This document shows positions 1-5,173 of a stretch of 6,491 bases of DNA, in pieces. The notes below the pieces were generated by a model. The model was given only the letters and a program-made list of their open reading frames with translations. It was not told the DNA's origin and ran no database searches. The position numbers and the translations under genes are program-made. Origin of the DNA: an uncultured Eubacteriaceae bacterium (lineage in GTDB: Bacteria; Bacillota; Clostridia; Lachnospirales; CAG-274); NCBI GenBank assembly GCA_946534775.1, contig CAMNCZ010000066.1, forward strand, positions 1 through 6,491. The letters are read 5' to 3'. The number at the start of each line of letters is the position of its first letter. Position 1 is the stretch's first letter.

Positions 1-32
1 AAATAGCGGTATAAAAACTATAATTATCATTT

Positions 33-66
33 GAGGGTGTCGCATTAAGCGCCACCCTCTTTTTTT
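33..66 (+). terminator. Rho-independent terminator of an upstream unit
   Basis: A 7-bp stem GAGGGTG (33-39) pairs with CACCCTC (53-59). An inner CGC/GCG stem (41-43 with 49-51) closes an ATTAA loop, and a T-tract follows at 60-66. It must end a transcript entering from the left edge. Stop codons occur in all three plus frames before or at the stem (TAG 4-6, TAA 12-14, TGA 32-34), so the upstream gene, if on the plus strand, ends within the first 34 bases. Too little of it is present to identify. Confidence 0.9.
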
Positions 67-94
67 CGTATTTAGGTGATGCACGGAATATAAT
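66..94 (+). promoter_or_regulatory. Candidate sigma-E promoter of spoIVA
   Basis: TCGTATT (66-72) matches the mother-cell sigma-E -35 consensus KMATATT at 6 of 7 positions. After 14 bp, AATATAAT (87-94) matches the -10 consensus CATACAMT at 6 of 8. Transcription would start near 101, leaving a leader of about 30 nt. In Bacillus subtilis spoIVA belongs to the sigma-E regulon, so the assignment fits. The TATAAT at 89-94 could instead be a sigma-A -10, but there is no good -35 (TTGACA-like) 17 bp upstream of it. The call is a manual consensus match. Confidence 0.45.
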
Positions 95-130
95 GTTCTA
101 TCTGAAATTACATAAAACGGAGGATGGAAC

Positions 131-1588
131 ATGGACTACAGCATATACAAAGACATAGCGGCACGCACAAAAGGAGATATCTATATTGGGGTGGTGGGGC
201 CTGTAAGAACGGGCAAGTCCACATTTATACGCAGGTTTATGGATATGGCGGTGCTGCCGCAGATACAGGACAGCTACGACAGACAGCGTACAGAGGACGA
301 GCTGCCGCAAAGCGCACAGGGCAGGACAATAATGACTACAGAGCCGAAATTTGTCCCGGGCGAGGGTGTGCAGATAAAAATTGCGGACGATATGAGCTGC
401 AATGTACGGCTTATCGACTGCGTGGGCTATCTTGTAAACGGTGCAAACGGCCATCTTGACGGCGATATGCCGCGTATGGTATCTACCCCGTGGTCGGATG
501 AAAAACTGCCTTTTGAACAGGCTGCGGAAATGGGCACAAACAAGGTGATAACCAAACATTCCACGGTAGGTGTCGTTATCACGACCGACGGAAGTTTCTC
601 GGATATAGAACGGGAAAATTATATCCTGGCCGAAGAACGGGTCATCCGCGAGTTAAAGGAGATGGGTAAACCCTTTGTGGTGGTATTAAATTCAAATACA
701 CCGTATTCACCCGAAACACAGGCGCTTGCAGAGGAACTTTCTCAAAAATACAAAGTCCCCGTTATACCGATGAACTGTTTGCAGCTTAAAGAGGAGGATA
801 TATCAAAAATACTGGAGACCCTGCTTTATGAGTTCCCGATGTCGGAACTGCATATAAAACTGCCTAAATGGGTAGAGGCGCTGTCAACGGAACATTGGCT
901 GAAAGACGGGATAATAGCCAATATCAAAAAAGTTACTGCCGATATGGACTTTTTATATCAGGTAAAGGAAAATGCCGAAAAGTTCAAAAATGACTTTATT
1001 TCAAGGGTATACCTGCAAAATCTCGATTTGGGCACGGGTACGGGAGAAATTGAACTTGCGCCCGAGGAAAATTTGTTTTATAAAGTCCTTTCGGAAACCA
1101 CGGGCAGTGACATAACCGACGAATATCGCCTTATATCCACCCTGAAAGAACTGACCGAGGCCAAAAAAGCCTACGATATAATGAAAGATGCGCTGGAACA
1201 GGTAAATTTAAAGGGCTACGGTGTTGTTACCCCTACACTGGATTCCATAAGTGCAGGCAAGCCCGAGGTAGTGAAACAGGGCAGCGGCTACGGCATAAGC
1301 ATCAAAGCGCAGGCACCTGTTATCCACCTTATAAAAACGGGCATAGAAACAACGGTAGCGCCTGTTGTGGGCAGTGAAAGCCAAAGCAGGGACCTTGCCG
1401 ATTATCTGTCAAATGCCGAGGAATATATGGATTATAAAATTTTCGGCAAAAGCGTCGGTGAACTTATAGAGGACGATTTAAGAATGAAACTTACCCGTCT
1501 GCCCGATGATGCCCGTGAAAAGCTGCGCGGCACGGTTGAAAAAATAATCAACGAGGGCAACGGAGGGCTTATCTGTATTCTGCTGTAA
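131..1588 (+). CDS. spoIVA: Stage IV sporulation protein A (spore coat basement ATPase)
   Basis: This 485-residue protein is collinear with B. subtilis SpoIVA (492 aa). In the family it binds and hydrolyses ATP, polymerises irreversibly on the outer forespore membrane, and forms the platform on which coat and cortex are built. The N-terminal TRAFAC-type nucleotide domain is intact. The P-loop GPVRTGKST spans residues 23-31 with K29. TIMTTEPKF at 67-75 contains the paired threonines (T69, T70) that align with the catalytic Thr pair. RLIDCVGY at 93-100 is the Walker B-like strand with D96. The C-terminus GNGGLICILL matches the conserved hydrophobic tail that in Bacillus mediates SpoVM/membrane localisation. 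The start is supported by GGAGG at 119-123, 7 nt before ATG. The gene appears monocistronic. There is no obvious hairpin terminator downstream, so some read-through into ilvE is possible. Lys is mostly AAA, unlike ilvE. Confidence 0.98.
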   Translation: MDYSIYKDIAARTKGDIYIGVVGPVRTGKSTFIRRFMDMAVLPQIQDSYDRQRTEDELPQSAQGRTIMTTEPKFVPGEGVQIKIADDMSCNVRLIDCVGYLVNGANGHLDGDMPRMVSTPWSDEKLPFEQAAEMGTNKVITKHSTVGVVITTDGSFSDIERENYILAEERVIRELKEMGKPFVVVLNSNTPYSPETQALAEELSQKYKVPVIPMNCLQLKEEDISKILETLLYEFPMSELHIKLPKWVEALSTEHWLKDGIIANIKKVTADMDFLYQVKENAEKFKNDFISRVYLQNLDLGTGTGEIELAPEENLFYKVLSETTGSDITDEYRLISTLKELTEAKKAYDIMKDALEQVNLKGYGVVTPTLDSISAGKPEVVKQGSGYGISIKAQAPVIHLIKTGIETTVAPVVGSESQSRDLADYLSNAEEYMDYKIFGKSVGELIEDDLRMKLTRLPDDAREKLRGTVEKIINEGNGGLICILL

Positions 1589-1626
1589 ACAAATTTGAAA
1601 TTTCGTATAGCAAAACTTTCAAAAAA

Positions 1627-1648
1627 TTGAAAAAATTTTCAAAAAACA
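1627..1648 (+). promoter_or_regulatory. AT-rich palindrome and CodY-like box upstream of ilvE
   Basis: TTGAAAA (1627-1633) and TTTTCAA (1636-1642) form a perfect 7-bp-arm palindrome. It overlaps another, TTTCAA/TTGAAA at 1617-1632. The stretch 1634-1648 matches the CodY consensus AATTTTCWGAAAATT at 12 of 15 positions and abuts the ilvE -35 hexamer. Branched-chain aminotransferases are classical CodY targets in Firmicutes. However, CodY presence in this organism is unknown, and the region is so AT-rich that a 12/15 match can arise by chance. Its A-tracts could equally act as an UP element. Confidence 0.25.
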
Positions 1649-1649
1649 G

Positions 1650-1678
1650 TTGAATTTATATGTAAAAAGTTTTATACT
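1650..1678 (+). promoter_or_regulatory. Sigma-A promoter of ilvE
   Basis: TTGAAT (1650-1655) and TATACT (1673-1678) are separated by exactly 17 bp, each hexamer one or two bases from consensus. A-rich DNA lies directly upstream. The predicted start near 1685 leaves a leader of only about 35 nt. That is too short for a T-box or attenuator leader of the kind seen on many Firmicute branched-chain genes. Confidence 0.8.
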
Positions 1679-1719
1679 ATTCTTAACCGAACTTATGAAA
1701 AAGAAAGAAGGAACTTTTA

Positions 1720-2790
1720 ATGTTGAATATCAAGTATGAACTGACAAAGACACCTAAGGCAAAGCCCGATCAGAAGAACCTTTCCTTTGGTAAGTACTAC
1801 ACAGACCATATGTTTATGATGGACTATACCGAGGGTACAGGCTGGCACGATGCGCGTATAGTGCCTTATGCACCTATTTCTCTCGATCCTGCGGCTATGG
1901 TTTTGCACTATGCTCAGGAATCATTCGAGGGCTTAAAGGCTTATCGCAATCCTCAGGGCGGCATACAGCTTTTCCGTCCCGAAAAGAACGCTCAGAGAAT
2001 GATAAACACAAACAAGCGTATGTGCCTTCCCTCACTTGAGGTAGAGGACTTTGTTCAGGCAGTAAAGGCTCTTGTTGAAACGGAAAAGGATTGGGTACCT
2101 TCCGAACCCGATACATCTTTATATTTAAGACCTTTCATCATCTCTACGGAACCTCACCTTGGTGTTCGTCCCGCAAACAGCTATTTATTTATGATAATTG
2201 CTTCACCCGTTGGTGCTTATTATGAAGAGGGTATGAACCCCGTTAAGATATTTGTTGAAGACGAGTATGTTCGTGCAACTCCGGGCGGTACGGGCTTTAC
2301 AAAGTGCGGCGGCAACTATGCGGCATCGCTTGCATCCCAGGTAAAGGCTCACGACCTTGGCTATTCTCAGGTACTTTGGCTTGACGGTGTTGAAAGAAAG
2401 TATGTTGAGGAAGTCGGCTCTATGAACTGCTTTTTCAAGATCGACGGCACTATCTACACAGCACCTACGGTAGGTACCGTTCTTCCCGGTGTTACAAGAA
2501 TGTCCTGTATCGAACTTTTAAAGAAGTGGGGCTATACCGTTTCAGAAGAAAGACTGCCCATTGTTGACATTATGAAAGCATCAAAGGAAGGCAAGCTTGA
2601 GGAAGTATTCGGTACGGGTACGGCAGCAGTTATCTCGCCCGTAGGCGAACTTCGCTATGAAAATGATGTAGCTGTTATCAACGACTTTAAGACAGGCGAA
2701 CTTACACAGAGACTTTACGATACATTAACAGGCATACAGTGGGGCAAGATACCCGATGATATGGGCTGGATCACAAAAGTTTGCGACTGA
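1720..2790 (+). CDS. ilvE: Branched-chain amino acid aminotransferase (class IV, BCAT type II)
   Basis: This pyridoxal-phosphate enzyme interconverts Leu, Ile and Val with their 2-keto acids using glutamate/2-oxoglutarate, the last step of branched-chain synthesis (EC 2.6.1.42). The 356 residues match the longer, eukaryote-like BCAT subfamily rather than the roughly 300-residue E. coli form. Landmarks are HYAQESFEGLKAYR (63-76), SLYLRPF (133-139), the PLP-lysine segment GGTGFTKCGGNYAAS (189-203) with K195 as Schiff-base lysine, and EEVGSMNCFF (230-239), whose E231 fits the cofactor-contacting Glu. The start follows AAGGA at 1708-1712, 7 nt before ATG. It sits alone between its own promoter and a bidirectional terminator. 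Codon use is strongly biased (nearly every Lys is AAG), which suggests high expression. No other ilv or leu genes are adjacent. Confidence 0.97.
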   Translation: MLNIKYELTKTPKAKPDQKNLSFGKYYTDHMFMMDYTEGTGWHDARIVPYAPISLDPAAMVLHYAQESFEGLKAYRNPQGGIQLFRPEKNAQRMINTNKRMCLPSLEVEDFVQAVKALVETEKDWVPSEPDTSLYLRPFIISTEPHLGVRPANSYLFMIIASPVGAYYEEGMNPVKIFVEDEYVRATPGGTGFTKCGGNYAASLASQVKAHDLGYSQVLWLDGVERKYVEEVGSMNCFFKIDGTIYTAPTVGTVLPGVTRMSCIELLKKWGYTVSEERLPIVDIMKASKEGKLEEVFGTGTAAVISPVGELRYENDVAVINDFKTGELTQRLYDTLTGIQWGKIPDDMGWITKVCD

Positions 2791-2799
2791 TATCAATAA

Positions 2800-2832
2800 A
2801 AAAAAGGCTTCTCCGCGCGGGAAGCCTTTTTT
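2800..2832. terminator. Bidirectional terminator between ilvE and punA
   Basis: The stem core GGCTTC (2806-2811) pairs with GAAGCC (2821-2826) around a GC-rich loop. It is flanked by an A-run (2798-2805) and a T-run (2827-2832), giving arms of up to 12 bp. The T-run serves ilvE on the plus strand. The A-run reads as a U-tract for the opposing purine nucleoside phosphorylase unit, whose stop is 25 bp beyond the T-run. Confidence 0.95.
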
Positions 2833-2857
2833 GTTTGCAAATTGTTTTAAAATTGTT

Positions 2858-3667
2858 TTAAAATTTTTTGATACATTCCAGTATAAGTCTTTTTATCTGC
2901 GGTGCTTTAATATCGGCAATTTCCTTTACCTCATCGTGCGAAAGCGGTTTTATGCTCATACCTGCCGCAAGATGTGTTATGCAGGATGCCCCGCAGCCTT
3001 TCATACCGCAGTGAACGGCTGCCATAGCCTCGCAGGCGGTACTCATACCGACGGCATCGGCACCTAAAAGACGGCACATCCGCACCTCTGCGGGGGTCTC
3101 GTAATTGGGGCCCGAAAGCTGCATATATACGCCCTCTTTCAGGCTTATGCCAAGTTCTGCGGCGGTGCTGCGTATCATATCGCAAAGTTTGGTGTCGTAA
3201 ACATTGCTCATATCGGGGAAACGTGTACCTTCGGGATAGTTTTCGCCGATAAGCGGGGAGGGCACAAAACAGGAGATATGGTCGCGTATAAGCATAAGAT
3301 CGCCTGCACTGAAATTAAAATTGACCCCGCCTGCGGCATTTGTCAGCATTAAAGTTTTACAGCCCATTTTGTGAAGAACTCTCAGCGGCAGTACTGTCTC
3401 CTTAATGGGATATCCCTCGTAATAATGCACGCGGCCCTGCATAAAGGCTGCGTTTTTGCCGTTTATCCTGCAAAAGAAAAATCTGCCGCGGTGTCCTGCC
3501 ACCGTAGAAACGGGAAACCCCGGTATATCGCGGTAATTTATGGCGCATACTTCCTCTATCTCATCGGCAACATCGCCAAGGCCGCTGCCGAGTGTTACGG
3601 CGATCTCGGGTTTAAAATCCGTTACAGTCCTTATATATTCGTAAGCTTTATCTATATTTTCAAACAT
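2858..3667 (-). CDS. punA: Purine nucleoside phosphorylase (trimeric PNP family)
   Basis: This 269-residue enzyme is collinear with B. subtilis PupG and mammalian PNP. The family performs phosphorolysis of inosine and guanosine to base plus ribose-1-phosphate in purine salvage. Visible landmarks are the phosphate loop GSGLG (27-31), GHRG (58-61), MQGRVHYYEGY (76-86) with R79, H81 and Y83, TNAAGG (109-114), SGPNYETPAEVRM (185-197) with E190 as purine-binding Glu, GADAVGMST (202-210), and LSHDEV (242-247) with H244 near the ribose site. The unusual point is H232 in CITHLAAG. By spacing from E190 (42 residues, as in human E201 to N243) it occupies the position of the purine-contacting Asn. The codon is CAT, one base from AAT. 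The start has AAGGTG about 5 nt upstream. It is last in a minus-strand operon, with only 11 bp after the lipoprotein stop codon. Substrate preference cannot be read with certainty. Confidence 0.93.
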   Translation of the reverse strand: MFENIDKAYEYIRTVTDFKPEIAVTLGSGLGDVADEIEEVCAINYRDIPGFPVSTVAGHRGRFFFCRINGKNAAFMQGRVHYYEGYPIKETVLPLRVLHKMGCKTLMLTNAAGGVNFNFSAGDLMLIRDHISCFVPSPLIGENYPEGTRFPDMSNVYDTKLCDMIRSTAAELGISLKEGVYMQLSGPNYETPAEVRMCRLLGADAVGMSTACEAMAAVHCGMKGCGASCITHLAAGMSIKPLSHDEVKEIADIKAPQIKRLILECIKKF

Positions 3668-3678
3668 AATATCACCTT

Positions 3679-4290
3679 TTATTTATTTTGCATTTCGTCG
3701 GTAAGGTCTTTCATTACCACATTTTTATAGTAGTATGTCATATAACCGCCCGTTATATCGTCATATATCATTATATTGCTTTCTATAGCCCATTTCCCGT
3801 CTTGCTTTATAAGGTTGAATACGGTGTCGTGTTCAACACGTTCGTTATCGTGGGAATCAAAACAAAATTTTGTTGTTTCCAGCAGCAGCTCGTCTTTGTC
3901 AAGATTATTTTCTGTATCATCCATACAGGCCTGTATATAAGTGGCGGTTATTCTGTTAAGCACCTTTTCCGCATCTATATTATCGGTGTGCACCTTTACA
4001 ACGGCCTCACCCTTTACAAGCGAAACATCCTGTACCTCGTAATAGAGATTGCGGCTGAAAGCGTTGAACATATAGCTGTTTGAGGGCACTTCCGAAGAGT
4101 AGATACCGTTGAAATACTTGTATTTGTCGTGTGTCAGCTCGTACATTGCGGGGTAGTTGCCGTCACGGAAATCTTCAAGAAACTCCACAACAAGTTCCTC
4201 GGCCTTTTCCTTTGTAAGGTTTTTGTTGAAACAGCCCGTAAGCGAAAGTGAAAGTATCAATGTAGGTATTATTAAAAATTTTTTCAGCAT
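3679..4290 (-). CDS. Small secreted lipoprotein, possibly NTF2-like fold
   Basis: I do not recognise a named family for this 203-residue protein. It starts with a lipoprotein signal peptide: MLKK, a hydrophobic segment (residues 5-17), and the lipobox LTGC (17-20). C20 is the predicted lipidated residue, placing the mature protein on the outer face of the cytoplasmic membrane. The mature part opens with a helix ending in an acidic EFLEDFRDGNYPAMYEL stretch (36-52). A later strand reads DTVFNLIKQDGKWAIES. This helix-then-'DGKW' pattern is typical of NTF2-like/DUF4878-type domains, so that fold is an inference. The ribosome site AAGGAA lies about 6 nt upstream of ATG. It is the middle gene between the S24 repressor (33 bp gap) and punA (11 bp gap), so it is probably co-transcribed. 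Its role is unknown. Confidence 0.9.
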   Translation of the reverse strand: MLKKFLIIPTLILSLSLTGCFNKNLTKEKAEELVVEFLEDFRDGNYPAMYELTHDKYKYFNGIYSSEVPSNSYMFNAFSRNLYYEVQDVSLVKGEAVVKVHTDNIDAEKVLNRITATYIQACMDDTENNLDKDELLLETTKFCFDSHDNERVEHDTVFNLIKQDGKWAIESNIMIYDDITGGYMTYYYKNVVMKDLTDEMQNK

Positions 4291-4323
4291 AGTTTTTCCT
4301 TATTTTATAGTCTTAATTTTTTA

Positions 4324-4944
4324 TTAAAGCTTGCTTTGTACGGCAACGGCTTTGCCAAGTATATGTATCGAGTCAAGTTCGCTGCCGACGTATACAAGGT
4401 CGGTATATTTGGGGTTTTCGGGTTTAAGTATCAATGTGTTTTTTTCGGGATAGTAAGAAACACGTTTAAGCGTTACATCATTTTCTATGATAACAGCCGC
4501 TATTTCACCGTTTTCCACCATATCCTGACGGTGGATAAAAACCATATCGCCGTCTTTTATATTGGCGTTTATCATACTGTCGCCCGTACACCTGAGACAA
4601 AAATCAAAACCTTCTTCTCCCGTGTCCAGCATTTCATAAGTCTCTTCGGCAAATATCGGTTCGCCGCAGGCTATCTCGCCCAAAATCGGTATCTTCCTGC
4701 GCTTTATCGGGATGATGTTGTCAAATTGCCCGAGGTTGTTTTCGTGACTGCCCGTTATAAGATAGTTCATATCGGTCTTGAAAAAGTCGGCAAGTTTATC
4801 CAGCATTTCAAAATTAGGCTGGCGCTGCCCCGACTCGTACATACCTATGCGGCTTTGCGATGTACCGAGTTTATGCGCAAGTTCGCCCTGTGTAAGCCCC
4901 GCCTGAAGCCGCAATTTTTTAAGATTGTCTTTAAATTCGGTCAT
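4324..4944 (-). CDS. LexA/cI-like transcriptional repressor (XRE HTH plus S24 peptidase)
   Basis: This 206-residue two-domain regulator has an XRE/Cro-type helix-turn-helix (about residues 6-62, core LTQGELAHKLGTSQSRIGMY). A linker leads to an S24 LexA/UmuD-type peptidase domain (about 85-203). The autocleavage machinery looks complete: scissile Cys93-Gly94 in EIACGEP, nucleophile S123 in GDSM, and general base K160 in VTLKRV. Cys-Gly scissile bonds occur in P22 C2 and UmuD. It is not canonical LexA, whose DNA-binding domain is a winged helix, so whether RecA and DNA damage control it is inference. The start is supported by AAAGGGTG about 8 nt upstream. It is the first gene of the unit leading to the lipoprotein and punA. 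A palindrome between its own -35 and -10 suggests autorepression. No integrase or other phage genes are nearby, so it looks like a resident chromosomal regulator. Confidence 0.93.
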   Translation of the reverse strand: MTEFKDNLKKLRLQAGLTQGELAHKLGTSQSRIGMYESGQRQPNFEMLDKLADFFKTDMNYLITGSHENNLGQFDNIIPIKRRKIPILGEIACGEPIFAEETYEMLDTGEEGFDFCLRCTGDSMINANIKDGDMVFIHRQDMVENGEIAAVIIENDVTLKRVSYYPEKNTLILKPENPKYTDLVYVGSELDSIHILGKAVAVQSKL

Positions 4945-4977
4945 ATAAATGCACCCTTTACATTTAATATCATACTT

Positions 4978-5006
4978 ATTTTAACACGAAACGTGTATTT
5001 TGTAAA
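4978..5006 (-). promoter_or_regulatory. Sigma-A promoter of the repressor-lipoprotein-punA unit
   Basis: Read on the minus strand, TTTACA (5006-5001) and TAAAAT (4983-4978) are separated by 17 bp, each with one mismatch to consensus. Transcription would begin near 4971, giving a leader of about 26 nt that includes the AAAGGGTG ribosome site. Confidence 0.75.
4984..4996. promoter_or_regulatory. Candidate operator palindrome ACACG-AAA-CGTGT
   Basis: ACACG (4984-4988), AAA and CGTGT (4992-4996) form a 13-bp perfect inverted repeat. It lies wholly inside the 17-bp spacer of the repressor promoter, a classic position for steric autorepression. Its size suits a dimeric XRE-type regulator. The assignment to the adjacent S24 repressor is an inference from position and symmetry. 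Confidence 0.6.
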
Positions 5007-5053
5007 GGGCTTTAGCGATTTTATGTTTTATGCTGAAATATTCCTGTAAAAAA

Positions 5054-5080
5054 AGTGTTAAATTTTTGAAATATAGTGTT
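5054..5080 (+). repeat. AGTGTT direct repeats upstream of kdgK
   Basis: AGTGTT occurs at 5054-5059 and 5075-5080, exactly 21 bp (two helical turns) apart. Both are followed by A/T-rich DNA, and the second overlaps the start of the -35 hexamer. Same-face spacing suits a transcription factor binding tandem sites. No regulator can be named. Confidence 0.4.
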
Positions 5081-5107
5081 GAAAAATTTTGGCGGGTATG
5101 CTATAAT
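5079..5107 (+). promoter_or_regulatory. Strong extended -10 sigma-A promoter of kdgK
   Basis: TTGAAA (5079-5084), a 17-bp spacer and a perfect TATAAT (5102-5107) preceded by the extended -10 dinucleotide TG (5099-5100) make a near-ideal vegetative promoter, with A/T tracts upstream. The start would be near 5114, giving a leader of about 60 nt. That leader can form a small CGCAGC/GCTGTG hairpin (5125-5130 with 5134-5139). Confidence 0.85.
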
Positions 5108-5157
5108 TATTTCATAGAGTTAAACGCAGCTTGGCTGTGGATTAACAAATTTATTCT

Positions 5158-5165
5158 AAGGAGGA
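5158..5165 (+). promoter_or_regulatory. Consensus ribosome binding site that sets the kdgK start
   Basis: AAGGAGGA lies 8 nt before the ATG at 5174. The frame stays open upstream to an ATG at 5030. That codon precedes the promoter itself and has no Shine-Dalgarno, and the extra 48 residues do not resemble the family, so 5174 is the true start. Confidence 0.93.
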
Positions 5166-5173
5166 ATTTTCCA

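Larger units (their letters stand above)
4954..5009. repeat. 9-bp inverted repeat flanking the repressor promoter
   Basis: CCCTTTACA (4954-4962) is the exact reverse complement of TGTAAAGGG (5001-5009), with 38 bp between. On the minus strand one arm contains the -35 hexamer and the other the ribosome binding site. The -35 arm is upstream of the predicted start, so the two cannot pair in the mRNA. If functional, it acts as DNA, but it may simply reflect the two motifs sharing bases. Confidence 0.6.

Noticed and set aside
98..559. Open frames overlapping spoIVA on both strands (98-559 minus, 124-459 plus)
   Set aside because: They are shadows of the clearly conserved SpoIVA reading frame, rich in Cys, Arg and His, with no domain pattern.
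1685..1719. T-box or attenuator leader ahead of ilvE
   Set aside because: The predicted leader is only about 35 nt, with no specifier or T-box sequence and no terminator hairpin.
3218..3227. GAAACGTGTA in punA, identical to one half of the candidate operator
   Set aside because: It is a half-site only, without the ACACG partner, and lies within a conserved coding region.
3828..3840. Palindrome CGTGTT-C-AACACG inside the lipoprotein gene
   Set aside because: It contains the same half-sites as the candidate operator but in the opposite order. It lies in coding sequence with no nearby promoter, so coincidence is likely.
2756..4083. Plus-strand open frames at 2756-3067, 3371-3730 and 3688-4083
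   Set aside because: They run antisense to punA and the lipoprotein gene, cross the terminator in one case, and show no family resemblance or ribosome sites.
4326..4337. AAAGC/GCTTT inverted repeat at the end of the repressor gene
   Set aside because: It has a 2-nt loop and no U-tract in the direction of transcription, so it is not a credible terminator between the repressor and lipoprotein genes.
4336..5049. Long plus-strand open frame (237 codons) antisense to the S24 repressor
   Set aside because: The minus-strand reading is a complete HTH-S24 protein with catalytic residues, promoter and ribosome site. The plus-strand reading has no recognisable domain and no ribosome site.
5030..5173. 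48-residue N-terminal extension of the kinase
   Set aside because: It would start upstream of the promoter. The perfect ribosome site at 5158-5165 and the family-typical N-terminus place the start at 5174.
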